Below the pieces are notes generated by a model. The model worked only from the letters and a program-made list of their open reading frames with translations, was not told the DNA's origin and did no database searches. This document shows, one piece after another, positions 33,227 through 42,260 of a DNA stretch of 64,000 nt (positions within the stretch are counted from its first letter, which is position 1; the number at the start of each line of letters is the position of its first letter). Position numbers and translations under genes: made by a program. Origin of the DNA: Nocardioides sp. L-11A (GTDB taxonomy: Bacteria; Actinomycetota; Actinomycetes; Propionibacteriales; Nocardioidaceae); contig CP124680.1 in the NCBI GenBank assembly GCA_029961745.1, positions 2,790,001 to 2,854,000 of the forward strand, in the 5' to 3' direction.

Positions 33227-34938
33227 GCCGTCAGCTCCTTGCTGTCGTGGACGACCTCGCCGCCCAGGTAGGTCCGCAGGACGCGGGTGTCGGGGAGGTC
33301 GTCGATGTCGCAGGTCAGCGGGTCGCGGTCGACGATGAGGACGTCGGCGTGCTTGCCCGGGGTCAGCGAGCCGACCTCGTCCCAGCCGATGACGCTCGCC
33401 GCGGCCGACGTCCACATGCGCAGCGCATCGAGGCGCGAGACGCTCTGGTCGGGGCCGTCGTTGCGCCGGTCGCTGCCCGCGAAGCGGTGGGTCTGGGCGA
33501 GCTCGATCTGCTCCCAGGGGTTCTTCGGGCCCCAGTCGGAGCCGCCGGCCAGCTCGAGGCCCTGGTCCAGCAGGCGCTGGAGCGGCTCGAGGTCGCGCCA
33601 GGCGTGCTCGCCGATCCGCTCGCCGTACATCGCGCCCTTGCCCCAGGCGAACCCGGCGCTGGTGGTGACCTTGAAGCCGAGGTCCTGGTAGCGGCGGGCC
33701 TGCGCGGGCGTGATGGTGATCGCGTGCTGGAGGATCCAGCTCTGGTCGCGGAAGTCGTGCTCCTGCACGACCCGCTCGGCGATCTCGAGGAAGTCGTCGT
33801 GCTCGCGGAAGGCGCCGAGACACATGTTGCCGCGGATGCCCTGGCTCGCGCAGAAGCGGACGAACGCCTCCTCCTTCTCGACCGAGATGAACCGGGTGCC
33901 CCGGGTACGCCGCCCGAACGGGTCCAGCGCCGGCTCGTAGGTCGCGTAGTAGCCGGAGAAGCAGGGGCCGCCGGGGCTGATGGTGAGGCCGTTGAAGCGG
34001 AGCAGGTCGTCGGACATGTCGGTGACCTGCGCGGCGAACTCGGGGAGCCGGGCCGCGAACTCCTCGTCGGACAGCGGGTCGAACGGGTAGAAGATGACCG
34101 ACTCGACGTCCAGCGTGGCCAGGACCCGCATGGTCAGGGCGCCCTGCTCGCGCAGGTGCCGGTAGAGGCCGAGGTGCTCGGGCTCCATCGCGTGGCCCTC
34201 GTAGGCGGTCGTCACACCCTGAGCGGTGAACCGGGCCATCTCGGCGAGCGTGCCCGCGGCGGCGGTCTCGAGCTGCGGCGGGGGGAGCTTGGTGAGGAGC
34301 TGCCCCCAGAACGGGTCGTAGGTGTAGTAGTTCGTGACCGGACCGCGCAGGATGCCGGTCAGGTCGCCGTCGTCGGTCTTCTCGATCTGGACGTCGCAGA
34401 CCTGGTCGGGGATGAAGGCGGTGAGCCCGAGCGCCTTGAGTCCGGCGCTGTTGAACGCCACGACATTGGGCATCCGCGGGGCCCACGCCTGGATCATCAC
34501 GGGGTGCTCGCTGGTCGCGGCGTCGAGCGTCCAGCGAGTGGGGAGGTGCCGCTCCGCCAGGTCCTTCTCGTTGCGGCGCAGGAAGTAGTGCGGCTCGCCG
34601 ACGGGCGTGCACATGATCCACTCGCCGGCCGGCGTCGTCGCGGCCTTGGCGCGGATCCGGGCGACGATGTCGGCGTGGTCGACAGCGTCGGTCAGGTCGA
34701 CGAGGCCGCCGGCGAGCATGCCGAAGTGCATGACGTGGGGGTGGGTGTCCACCAGGCCGGGCATCACGACCCCGCCGCCGGCGTCGACGCGCTCGGTGCC
34801 CGCGCCCGCGAGGTCCTCCATCTCCCGGCGGTCGCCCGCCGCGAGGACCCGGCCGCCGGAGAGGACGACCGCCTCCGCCTCGGGCCGGTCCGGATCCATG
34901 GTGAGCACGCGCCCGCCGGTGATGAGTGTGGTGGTCAT
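33223..34938 (-). CDS. Amidohydrolase family protein (YtcJ-like, amidohydrolase 3)
   Basis: A 571-residue metal-dependent hydrolase. The N-terminal beta-sandwich (LITGGRVLTMDPDRPEAEAVV) leads to VVMPGLVDTHPHVMHFG with the HxH motif, later histidines in LQHAITIT, an Asp in LAGGSDWGPKNPWEQI, and the return of the sandwich (VGSLTPGKHADVLIVDRDPL). The substrate may be an amide, cyclic amide or related C-N compound. It is the first gene of the hydrolase operon, divergent from a TetR gene over a perfect palindrome. Confidence 0.87.
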   Translation of the reverse strand: MTTTLITGGRVLTMDPDRPEAEAVVLSGGRVLAAGDRREMEDLAGAGTERVDAGGGVVMPGLVDTHPHVMHFGMLAGGLVDLTDAVDHADIVARIRAKAATTPAGEWIMCTPVGEPHYFLRRNEKDLAERHLPTRWTLDAATSEHPVMIQAWAPRMPNVVAFNSAGLKALGLTAFIPDQVCDVQIEKTDDGDLTGILRGPVTNYYTYDPFWGQLLTKLPPPQLETAAAGTLAEMARFTAQGVTTAYEGHAMEPEHLGLYRHLREQGALTMRVLATLDVESVIFYPFDPLSDEEFAARLPEFAAQVTDMSDDLLRFNGLTISPGGPCFSGYYATYEPALDPFGRRTRGTRFISVEKEEAFVRFCASQGIRGNMCLGAFREHDDFLEIAERVVQEHDFRDQSWILQHAITITPAQARRYQDLGFKVTTSAGFAWGKGAMYGERIGEHAWRDLEPLQRLLDQGLELAGGSDWGPKNPWEQIELAQTHRFAGSDRRNDGPDQSVSRLDALRMWTSAAASVIGWDEVGSLTPGKHADVLIVDRDPLTCDIDDLPDTRVLRTYLGGEVVHDSKELTA

Positions 34939-34990
34939 GGGTGGCCTTTCGCCGTGGTCGAGAAGTGACGTGCGCCACCGTAGCCCTGTT

Positions 34991-35006
34991 TTCTCCGTTT
35001 GGAGAA
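34991..35006. promoter_or_regulatory. Palindromic operator between the hydrolase operon and tetR
   Basis: TTCTCC and GGAGAA form a perfect inverted repeat with spacer GTTT, in the 104-bp gap between the divergent genes. This is the size and place of a TetR-family operator. The adjoining CTGTT and AAGACT sequences are not symmetric. Autoregulation plus control of the hydrolase operon is inferred. Confidence 0.65.
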
Positions 35007-35042
35007 GACTAGCGAGGCAAAATCCGCCGATACGATGCGGGC

Positions 35043-35642
35043 ATGTCCTCGACCCCCTCCGTGCGCGAGCCCCGGATGGCCCGAGGTGTCGCCCGTCGCG
35101 AGGCGCTGCTCGACGCGGCGATCCGGCTCGTCGCCCGCGACGGCGTCGGGGCACTGACCCACCGTTCGGTCGCCGCCGAGGCGGGCACCACCCACGGCAA
35201 CGCCCGCTACTACTTCGGCACGCTCGACCAGTTGCTCGATGAGGCGCTGCGCCGCCTCGCGACCCGGCAGATCGAGGAGGTCCGCGCGGTCTTCTCCGAG
35301 CTGCCGGACGTCGACGTGTCGCGGCGCATCGACCGCCTGACGTCGTACCTGATGGGGGCGTTGACCGACGACCGCGACGCTGCGATCGCCCGCTACGAGC
35401 TCTTCCTCGCGGTCGCGCGTCGGCCCGGCCTACGCGCCAGCCTGGACGCCTGGGGCACCACCCAGCGGGCCGCCTTCGCCGGCGAGCTGCGCGGCGCCGG
35501 CGTCGCCGACGCCGAGGCGGCCGCCGCCGACCTGCTCACCGCTGTCAACGGACTGGTGCTCGAGCATCTGGCGCTGCCCGTCGAGAACTTCGTGACGACC
35601 CGGCTGCGGCCGCTGGTCGCCCGGTTCTTCCCCGAGCACTGA
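35043..35642 (+). CDS. TetR-family transcriptional regulator of the C-N hydrolase operon
   Basis: A 199-residue regulator with an N-terminal TetR helix-turn-helix: REALLDAAIRLVARDGVGAL, then THRSVAAEAGTTHGNARYYFG. The ligand-binding C-terminal domain is helical and has the TetR_C pattern RYELFLAVARRPGLR. It is divergent from the three hydrolase genes, with a palindrome between them, so it is their likely repressor. The inducer is unknown. Confidence 0.88.
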   Translation: MSSTPSVREPRMARGVARREALLDAAIRLVARDGVGALTHRSVAAEAGTTHGNARYYFGTLDQLLDEALRRLATRQIEEVRAVFSELPDVDVSRRIDRLTSYLMGALTDDRDAAIARYELFLAVARRPGLRASLDAWGTTQRAAFAGELRGAGVADAEAAAADLLTAVNGLVLEHLALPVENFVTTRLRPLVARFFPEH

Positions 35643-35743
35643 TGGCGCGGCTCACCCCTGTCCGCTTTCTGTACCGAGAAGTGCTCGGGCTACACTCGGA
35701 CCGCTTCTAACCCTGCTCGTGAGGCCAGCCGAGGACCATTGCC

Positions 35744-36691
35744 GTGACCTACGTCGATCCGACCAGCCGCGATCTGCTGGCTGACGGCGAGGGACCGCGG
35801 AAGGCGACCGCCCGCGATGTGGTGATGGCCTACGTCGGACTCACCAAGCCGCGCGTCATCGAGCTGCTGCTCCTGACGACGGTCCCCGTGATGTTCTTCG
35901 CGGCCCGCGGCGTGCCCCCGCTCGGCCTGGTGCTGGCCACCGTCGCCGGCGGCACGCTGTCCGCAGGGTCCGCCTCGGTCTTCAACTGCGTCTACGACCG
36001 CGACATCGACGAGCAGATGCGGCGTACCCGGCGCCGCGCGCTGCCACGCCACATCGTCACGCCGACCGCAGCGCTCGTCTTCGGCGCCGTGCTCGGCATC
36101 CTCTCGACCGTGATCCTCGCGGTCTGGGTCAACCCACTCTCGGCGGTCCTGTCGGTCAGCGCCAACGCCTTCTACGTGTTCGTCTACACCATGCTGCTCA
36201 AGCGGCGGACCACCCAGAACATCGTCTGGGGCGGCATCGCGGGCTGCTTCCCCGCCCTCATCGGCTGGACCGCGGTCACCGGCGAGCTCTCCTGGGTGCC
36301 GATCGTGCTCTTCGCCGTGGTCTTCTTCTGGACCCCGCCGCACACCTGGGCGCTGGCGCTGCGCTATCGCGAGGACTACGCCCAGGTCGACGTCCCGATG
36401 CTGCCCGTGGTCAAGCCGGCCCGTTCGGTCGCGCTGCAGATCGTGATCTACAGCTGGGTGATGGTCGCGACCTCCCTGGTCCTGTGGCCCGTCGCCGAGA
36501 CCGGTCCGCTCTACCCGATCGCCGCCGGTGCCCTCGGCGCCGTCTTCCTGGTCCAGGCCCACGGCCTGCACCGCCGCGCCAAGACCTCCGACGAGCTGAG
36601 CGTGCTGCAGCCCATGCGGCTGTTCCACTCGTCGAACCTGTACCTGTCGCTGCTGTTCGTCGCGGTGGCGATCGACCCGCTGCTGCACTGA
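35744..36691 (+). CDS. ctaB: Heme O synthase (protoheme IX farnesyltransferase)
   Basis: A 315-residue UbiA-family membrane protein, with about nine transmembrane segments. The first Asp-rich motif is [21 protein letters not shown]; the second region is VDVPMLPVV with [31 protein letters not shown] is typical of CtaB. It farnesylates heme B to heme O for cytochrome oxidase. It uses a GTG start at 35744. ctaA, the next enzyme, lies convergent across a 320-bp gap. Confidence 0.95.
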   Translation: MTYVDPTSRDLLADGEGPRKATARDVVMAYVGLTKPRVIELLLLTTVPVMFFAARGVPPLGLVLATVAGGTLSAGSASVFNCVYDRDIDEQMRRTRRRALPRHIVTPTAALVFGAVLGILSTVILAVWVNPLSAVLSVSANAFYVFVYTMLLKRRTTQNIVWGGIAGCFPALIGWTAVTGELSWVPIVLFAVVFFWTPPHTWALALRYREDYAQVDVPMLPVVKPARSVALQIVIYSWVMVATSLVLWPVAETGPLYPIAAGALGAVFLVQAHGLHRRAKTSDELSVLQPMRLFHSSNLYLSLLFVAVAIDPLLH

Positions 36692-36719
36692 GCTGACTGC
36701 GCGAGCGCGGCCTCGCCGC

Positions 36720-36742
36720 GGGGGAGGCAGCAAGCTGCCCCC
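36720..36742 (+). terminator. Hairpin after ctaB
   Basis: GGGGGAGGCAGC pairs with GCTGCCCCC around AA, with a small bulge (AG) in the left arm. It lies 28 bp past the ctaB stop. No U-tract is present. Confidence 0.55.
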
Positions 36743-36880
36743 GGACGCGGCTCTCGCCGCGCTGCCGCGCGCGGTCGAGGTCTCTGCGGTGCAACGTCTG
36801 CCAGGCGGCCAGACCGCCGTACGCGCGGTCGGTCGAGGTGCGCACGGTGCGGGCGGCGGCTCGGTCTGGGTGTGGGCGGT

Positions 36881-36952
36881 GGAACGTGTTGCTTTCGGGC
36901 ACGAACCGCACGCGACACGCCGGTGGGTGATGCGGTTGGGGACCAAACCGCA
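36881..36952 (+). repeat. Double-palindrome interspersed repeat, copy A
   Basis: The left half (36881-36910) runs GGAACGTGTTGC to GAACCGCA; the right half TGCGGTTGGGGACCAAACCG ends CA at 36952. Both halves are versions of one palindrome TTGCGGTTTGG-GA-CCAAACCGCAA, spaced 41 bp start to start. The right half has one mismatch in the stem. It lies between the convergent ctaB and ctaA. Confidence 0.85.
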
Positions 36953-37011
36953 GAGCCGGATTCCGTACAGCGGGCGGGGAGCCCCGAGGCCGGAGGGCCG
37001 GCGCAGGTGGC

Positions 37012-37881
37012 TCAGACCCGCTGGTGCGCGGTGACGACGACCCGGGCGAGTCCCGCGGCGATCACGGCGGCGCCGAGCATGTGGATCCCGACCAGGAGGG
37101 CCGGGAGGTCGGTGAAGAACTGCACGTAGCCAAGCAGACCCTGAGCCAGCTCAATGACCAGCAGGACGCCGGCGAAGCGGGCGAGCCGGGTGTCGCCGCG
37201 GCGGCGGGCGACAACGATGAGGGCGACCGTGAGCGCGACGAGCAGCCACACCGAGAAGCCGTGGACGTGGGAGACGATCTCCGGGTCGAGTCCGGTACGG
37301 CGCGACTCGAGGTCGCCGGAGTGGGGGCCGGAGCCGGTGACGACGGTGCCGAGCCAGAGCGCGACGGCGCCCGAGGCGAGGGTCAGCCAGGCCAGGGTCC
37401 GGGACGGCGGTGACGCCGCGGGCCGCGGGGGTGAGCTGAGGAGGTCGAGGAACCAGACGCAGACGCCGACGATGACCATCGAGACGAGCAGGTGGAAGGC
37501 GACCACCCAGGGGTTGAGGTCGGTGCGGACGGTGATGCCGCCGACGACGGCCTGGGCCGGGATGCCGAGGAAGATGCCGAGCGACCACCACAGCGCGGTC
37601 CAGTAGCGCTCGCGCACCACGGCGACGATCGCGGTGATGAGCAGAGCCGCCGCGAGGACGCCGAGCACGAAGGTCAGCATCCGGTTGCCGAACTCGATGG
37701 CACCGTTGATGCCCAGCTCCTCGTGCGGCACGTACGACGCCTCGGTGCACCGCGGCCAGGTGGGGCAGCCGAGGCCGGACCCGGTCAGGCGGACGGCGCC
37801 GCCGGTGACGACGATACCGATGTTGGCGACGAGGTTGGCCCAGGCGAGGCGGACGAGCCAGCGGCGGATCACAGTGTTCAC
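37012..37881 (-). CDS. ctaA: Heme A synthase (COX15/CtaA family)
   Basis: A 289-residue protein with eight predicted transmembrane segments. Heme-ligating histidines appear in VVAFHLLVSM, SHVHGFSVW and GIHMLGAAV. The N-terminus has VVTGGAVRLTGSGLGCPTWPRC, which includes the cysteines conserved in CtaA. It oxidises heme O to heme A. The GTG at 37881 overlaps the stop of the ABC permease (GTGA), so heme A synthesis is coupled to that exporter, as in mycobacteria. Confidence 0.92.
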   Translation of the reverse strand: MNTVIRRWLVRLAWANLVANIGIVVTGGAVRLTGSGLGCPTWPRCTEASYVPHEELGINGAIEFGNRMLTFVLGVLAAALLITAIVAVVRERYWTALWWSLGIFLGIPAQAVVGGITVRTDLNPWVVAFHLLVSMVIVGVCVWFLDLLSSPPRPAASPPSRTLAWLTLASGAVALWLGTVVTGSGPHSGDLESRRTGLDPEIVSHVHGFSVWLLVALTVALIVVARRRGDTRLARFAGVLLVIELAQGLLGYVQFFTDLPALLVGIHMLGAAVIAAGLARVVVTAHQRV

Positions 37882-38651
37882 TCCCACTTGAAGGTTCGGG
37901 CGGTCAGCGCGGAGCCGGCCACGGCCCAGGCCACGAGCACGACGAGGTCGCGGACGGCGATCGCACCGTCGCAGGCGCTGCGCATGGCCTCGCCGAGGGC
38001 CCCCGAGGGCAGCCAGCGCACGACGTCGCCGAGGCCGCCGTACTGGTCGGCGGGCAGGACGACGGCGCCGCCGGCCAAGAGCAGCAGGTAGACCAGGTTG
38101 GCGGCGGCGAGCGTCGCCTCGGCGCGCAGGGAGCCGGCCAGGAGCATGCCGAGGGCGGCGAAGGCGGCCGTGCCGCACAGCGCGGTGAGCAGGACGCCGA
38201 TCATGCCGGTGACGCCGGAGGGCCCGGACCAGCCGAGGGCGAGCCCGACGCCGCCGATGACGATGAACTGGAACACCTCGACGGCGAGCAGCGCGAGCAC
38301 CTTGCCGCCGAGCAGCGTGGCGCGCGACAGGGGAGCGGTGCCCAGGCGCTTGAGGACGCCGTAGCGGCGCTCGAAGCCGGTCGCGATGGCGAGCGAGGTG
38401 AACGCGGTCGACATCACCGCGAGCGCCAGGACGCCGGGGGTGAGTACGTCGATCGGGTCGCCGCCGAGGTCGAGGCCGACCTTCTCGGAGCCGCGGACGG
38501 CGCCGACCAGGACGATCACCGGGATCACCACGGCCAGCAGCAGCTGCTCGCCGTTGCGCAGCATCAGCCGGGCCTCCATGCCCGCCTGGGCGAGCAGCTG
38601 ACGGGCGACGGGCGCGGCGCCGGGCGCGGGGGCGAAGGTGCCGGTGCTCAT
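37878..38651 (-). CDS. ABC-2 type transporter permease
   Basis: A 257-residue membrane protein with six predicted segments. It has FERRYGVLKRLGTAPLSRATLLGGKV and the ABC-2 pattern VLALAVMSTAFTSLAIAT, ending LARTFKWE-like (LTARTFKWE). It pairs with the ATPase immediately upstream, with which it overlaps by 4 bp. The syntenic pair next to ctaA in mycobacteria (Rv1457c-Rv1458c) has the same layout; the exported substrate is unknown. Confidence 0.9.
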   Translation of the reverse strand: MSTGTFAPAPGAAPVARQLLAQAGMEARLMLRNGEQLLLAVVIPVIVLVGAVRGSEKVGLDLGGDPIDVLTPGVLALAVMSTAFTSLAIATGFERRYGVLKRLGTAPLSRATLLGGKVLALLAVEVFQFIVIGGVGLALGWSGPSGVTGMIGVLLTALCGTAAFAALGMLLAGSLRAEATLAAANLVYLLLLAGGAVVLPADQYGGLGDVVRWLPSGALGEAMRSACDGAIAVRDLVVLVAWAVAGSALTARTFKWE

Positions 38652-39589
38652 GCGAACTCCTCGCGGCCGGTGAGTTCGAGGAAGACGTCCTCGAGGTTGC
38701 GCTGGCCCAGCGACAGCGACTCGGGGAGCACGCCGTGGGCCGCGCACCACGTGGCCACGGTGGCGAGGGTGGTGCTGTCGGCCGGGCCGGACAGCTGCAG
38801 GCTGAGCGGGTCGAGCACGGTCAGCTCGGTGCCCGCGCCGAGCTCGCGGACCAGCGCCTCGGGCGCGCCGTCGGGGAAGGGCTGGGTGACCACGATCCGG
38901 ATGGTGGCGACCGTTCCGCCGCGGGTGAGCTCGAGCGGTGTGCCGCTGGCGACCAGGCGACCGCGGTCGAGGATGTGGACCCGGTCGGCGAGCCGCTCGG
39001 CCTCCTCCAGGTAGTGCGTCGTCAGCACGACCGTCGCGCCGTCGGCGCGCAGCTCCTCCAGCAGCTCCCAGACCGCGCGGCGGATCTGGGGATCCATGCC
39101 GGCGGTCGGCTCGTCGACGAACACCAGCTCCGGGCGGCCGATCAGGGCCAACGCCAGGCCGAGCCGCTGCTGCTGGCCGCCCGACAGTCGGCGGTACGGC
39201 GTGCGGCCACACTCGTGCAGAGCGAGCCGGTCCATCAGCAGGCCGATGTCCTGGGGCTGCGCGTGCAGGCGAGCGAAGTGCCGCAGCATCTCCTCGGCCC
39301 GAGCGCCGCTCCAGGCGCCGCCGGACTGGAGCATGACGCCGATGCGGGGAAGCAGCTCGTGCCGCTGGCGCACCGGGTCCAGCCCCAGCACGCGCACCGA
39401 GCCACCCTGGGCACGGCGGTAGCCCTCGCAGGTCTCCAACGTGGTGGTCTTCCCGGCACCGTTGGGGCCGAGCACGGCGGTGATCGTGCCCCGCTCGACG
39501 GTCAGGGACAGCGCGTCGACGGCGACCGTGTCGCCGTACCTCATCACCAGTCCGTCGACCTCGACAGCATGGTCCGCAGCGTGAGGCAC
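38648..39589 (-). CDS. ABC transporter ATP-binding protein
   Basis: A 313-residue ATPase with Walker A GPNGAGKTTTLE, Q-loop GVMLQSGGAW, signature RRLSGGQQQRLGLALAL and Walker B LVFVDEPTAGMDPQ, then the H-loop TTHYLEEAERLADR. The C-terminal 90 residues are the DrrA-type extension. It is the partner of the ABC-2 permease downstream, and together with ctaA forms one operon. The ATG at 39589 is 24 bp beyond the stop of the oppositely placed davB neighbour, which reads in the same direction. Confidence 0.92.
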   Translation of the reverse strand: MPHAADHAVEVDGLVMRYGDTVAVDALSLTVERGTITAVLGPNGAGKTTTLETCEGYRRAQGGSVRVLGLDPVRQRHELLPRIGVMLQSGGAWSGARAEEMLRHFARLHAQPQDIGLLMDRLALHECGRTPYRRLSGGQQQRLGLALALIGRPELVFVDEPTAGMDPQIRRAVWELLEELRADGATVVLTTHYLEEAERLADRVHILDRGRLVASGTPLELTRGGTVATIRIVVTQPFPDGAPEALVRELGAGTELTVLDPLSLQLSGPADSTTLATVATWCAAHGVLPESLSLGQRNLEDVFLELTGREEFA

Positions 39590-39612
39590 GGCGACAGTCT
39601 AGGAATGCGCCC

Positions 39613-41298
39613 TCACGCCTCGTCGGGCAGGGCCAGGGGTGCGAGCTCGGCGAACCGGTCACCCGGCCCCGGGTTGCCCGGGGCGCTCGTCCCGCCGAAG
39701 TGACGCACGACACCCCACACCGCGTTGAGGGCGGTCGTGACCGCGCCCTCCGCCCACCCGGCGGTCCAGGAGATGTCGTCGCCGGCGAGGAAGATCCCGC
39801 GCCGACGCTCCGGGAGGCCGTCCTGCACGAAGTGGGAGAACAGCCGCCGCTGGTAGCGGTAGTGGCCGGGCAGGTTGGCCTTGAAGGCGCCCATGAAGTT
39901 GGGGTCCGACTCCCAGGAGACCGTGATCGGGTCGCCGACGATGTGGGCGGCGATGTCGACGCCGGGATAGATCTTGCGCAGCGAGTGGAGCTGCAGCCGG
40001 ACCCGTTCCTCGACGGGCAGTGCGAGCCACTTCAGTGCGTCGTCGTTCCACGTGTAGGACAGGCAGATCGAGGCGGCGCCGTCGTCCTCGAGGAGGTACG
40101 TCGCCCGGTTCAGCCGGTCGGTGAGCGTCATGCTCATCACGTCGCGCCCCGTGGTCGGGTCGGCGTCCTTCCAGAACGGCCGGTCCACGCGCACGAAGGT
40201 CTTGGACGACTGCATGTAGTGGGTGCGCTCCATCGCCATCCACAGGTCGGGGGAGAAGAGCGACTCGTCGACGTCGATCCGCGCCGACAGCAGCCAGACC
40301 TGGCAGGTGACGACGACGGCGTCGTACGCGCGGGTGGTGCCCCAGCGGTCGGTGATCTCGAACCCCCGGTCGCCGCCGGGCGTGATCCGCGCCACGCCGG
40401 GCATCGGGGAGCCGCCGTGCAGGCTCTCCAGTGACGTGCCCGCGGGCCAGTGCGCACAGTCGGGCGTGTCCTTCCAGAGCCCGACGGGCAGCTGCTCGGC
40501 GCCGCCGTGGATGAGCTGGTGCTCCTCGTCGGCGTCGGTGAAGATCACCCGGAGGATCTCGAGCATCGAGTTGGGGAAGTCGGTGTCCCAGCCGCCGGTG
40601 CCGAAGCCGACCTGTCCGAAGACCTCGCGGTGTCGGAAGCTGCGCGACCCGAACGCCTTGCTGTTGGCGAGGAAGCCCGAGAAGGTCTCCTCGTCCAGGG
40701 TGAGGACGAGCTGGTTCCACAGCTCCTTGATGCGGGGCACGTCACGGCGTGCGATCGCGTGCTGCATCTCGGCGAAGCCGACCTCGCCGAGCGCCTCGTG
40801 CCAGGCGTCGGCGACGTCCTTGAGGAGCGGCGGCAGGTCGTCGTAGGTGCGGGCGTAGTGGGACTCGCCGCCCAGCTCGACCACGGTGCTCGGGGTCGCC
40901 TCGGAGAGCGGGTTGGGGAACGGCGAGGTGCGCAGGCCGAGGCGGTCGATGTAGTGGAACAGTGCCCGTGAGGAGAGCGGGAAGCGCATCCCGCCGAGCT
41001 CGGCGATCGGGCCGTGGGGGCCTCCGAACGGCTGGGAGCGCAGTCGTCCGCCGATCCGGTCGGCCTCGTAGACGACCGGCTTGAGTCCGATCCGCATCAG
41101 CTCGTAGGCGGTCACCATGCCGGACAGGCCGCCGCCGATGATCGCGACCTCGCGACCGTGCTGCTCCACGGGGACGGAGCCGAGTCCGTCGGGATGGGCC
41201 AGGTGCTCGTCGTACCCGAAGGGGAAGTCGGGCCCGAGCATGGTGACCGCGGCCGGCCGGGTGACGCCCTCGTCGGGGGTGGTCTGTCCGGTCGTCAT
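39613..41298 (-). CDS. davB: L-lysine 2-monooxygenase-like flavin amine oxidase (DavB)
   Basis: A 561-residue flavoenzyme. FAD binds at residues 51-80 (VAIIGGGLSGMVTAYELMRIG). The segments GPDFPFGYDEHLAHPDGLGS, AELGGMRFPLSS, GQVGFGTGGWDTDFPNSMLE, HYMQSSKTFVRVDRPFWKD and AGDDISWTAGWAEGAV match Pseudomonas DavB closely from memory. DavB oxidatively decarboxylates lysine to 5-aminopentanamide. The coupled downstream-oriented partner davA strengthens this over tryptophan monooxygenase or a general amino-acid oxidase. It overlaps davA by ATGA (41295-41298). Confidence 0.85.
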   Translation of the reverse strand: MTTGQTTPDEGVTRPAAVTMLGPDFPFGYDEHLAHPDGLGSVPVEQHGREVAIIGGGLSGMVTAYELMRIGLKPVVYEADRIGGRLRSQPFGGPHGPIAELGGMRFPLSSRALFHYIDRLGLRTSPFPNPLSEATPSTVVELGGESHYARTYDDLPPLLKDVADAWHEALGEVGFAEMQHAIARRDVPRIKELWNQLVLTLDEETFSGFLANSKAFGSRSFRHREVFGQVGFGTGGWDTDFPNSMLEILRVIFTDADEEHQLIHGGAEQLPVGLWKDTPDCAHWPAGTSLESLHGGSPMPGVARITPGGDRGFEITDRWGTTRAYDAVVVTCQVWLLSARIDVDESLFSPDLWMAMERTHYMQSSKTFVRVDRPFWKDADPTTGRDVMSMTLTDRLNRATYLLEDDGAASICLSYTWNDDALKWLALPVEERVRLQLHSLRKIYPGVDIAAHIVGDPITVSWESDPNFMGAFKANLPGHYRYQRRLFSHFVQDGLPERRRGIFLAGDDISWTAGWAEGAVTTALNAVWGVVRHFGGTSAPGNPGPGDRFAELAPLALPDEA

Positions 41299-42113
41299 CG
41301 GGTCAGGCCTCCGTAGACCTCGGGCCGGCGGTCGGCCAGGTGGGTGTTGGCGCGGCGCGCGGCGTCGAGCGCGGCGGAGGTGAGCGTGCCGACCACGAGG
41401 CCGGGCCGGTCGTCGGCGCGCGCGAGGTCAGCACCGTCGGGTCCCACGACGCAGCTCAGTCCGATGTAGGTCAGGTCGTGCTCGGCGCCGGCGCGGTTCG
41501 CGTAGGCCACGGCCATCTGGTTCTCGAACGCCCGCGCCGGCACGACGAGCGTGCTGACCGCGTCGTACGGCGCCATCAGGGCCGTCGGGCAGGCGAGCAG
41601 GTCGGCGCCGGCGAGGGCGACCATCCGCACCTGTTCCGGGAACTCGATGTCGTAGCAGACCAGGAGCCCGACCCGGTACCCGTCGATCTCGCCGACCGCC
41701 GGCGTGCCGTCACCGGGGACGTACGCCGCGGCCTCTTCCGGGCCGTAGAGGTGGGTCTTGCGGTGGCGGGCCAGCACGCTGCCGTCGCGGTCGACGAGCT
41801 CGGCGGCGATGTGGACCCGCTCGCCGTCGCGCTCGGGCCAGCTCCAGGCGATCGCGAGGCCGTGGCGCCGCGCGATCGCGGCGACGGCGCGTGCCATGGG
41901 TCCGCCGGCCGGCTCGGCGAGGCGGGCGGCCTGCGCCGCGATGTCGTAGCCGGTGAGGGTGAGCTCCGGGCCGACCAGCAGCCGGGTACCGCGGTCGGCG
42001 GCCTCGGCTGCCGCGGTGTCGAGGGTGTCGAGGGCGGCGGGCACGTCGAGCAGGGGACCATCGGGCTGCCAGACAGCCACGACCAGAGCGTCGGCGCGGT
42101 GGATATCGGTCAC
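41295..42113 (-). CDS. davA: 5-aminopentanamidase-like carbon-nitrogen hydrolase (DavA)
   Basis: A 272-residue nitrilase-superfamily amidase with Glu50 (GPELTLTGYD), Lys119 (RKTHLYGPEE) and nucleophile Cys153 (LLVCYDIEFPE). The regions ALMAPYDAVSTLVVPARAFE and AVAYANRAGAE closely follow Pseudomonas DavA. It would hydrolyse 5-aminopentanamide to 5-aminovalerate. It is the first gene of davA-davB, and 233 bp separate it from an Lrp-family gene. A glutarate pathway (davT, davD) is not in the window. Confidence 0.85.
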   Translation of the reverse strand: MTDIHRADALVVAVWQPDGPLLDVPAALDTLDTAAAEAADRGTRLLVGPELTLTGYDIAAQAARLAEPAGGPMARAVAAIARRHGLAIAWSWPERDGERVHIAAELVDRDGSVLARHRKTHLYGPEEAAAYVPGDGTPAVGEIDGYRVGLLVCYDIEFPEQVRMVALAGADLLACPTALMAPYDAVSTLVVPARAFENQMAVAYANRAGAEHDLTYIGLSCVVGPDGADLARADDRPGLVVGTLTSAALDAARRANTHLADRRPEVYGGLTR

Positions 42114-42260
42114 CCGGACAGCCTAGGAACGGGGCGCCACAAGATCGAGGGGTGCGCGTTGCGCGCTGGCGTCGATCTCTTGCGCTGATGTGTCGCTCGG
42201 TGGTGATCTCTTGCGCTTGCGACGGATGGGCGGGTCGATACCGTGGTGGTCGGACCAGTC

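Larger units (their letters stand above)
36692..37011. other. 320-bp gap between convergent ctaB and ctaA
   Basis: No coding sequence is supported here. It contains a hairpin just after ctaB (36720-36742) and one copy of the window's double-palindrome element (36881-36952). The rest is GC-rich sequence with short local repeats (for example GCGCGAGCGCGGC, and GCCGCGCTGCCGCG), with no recognisable promoter. Confidence 0.7.

Noticed and set aside
39613..41298. Tryptophan 2-monooxygenase (auxin pathway, iaaM) with the adjacent hydrolase as iaaH
   Set aside because: The partner is a nitrilase-superfamily amidase, while IaaH is an amidase-signature enzyme, and both proteins follow DavB/DavA more closely.
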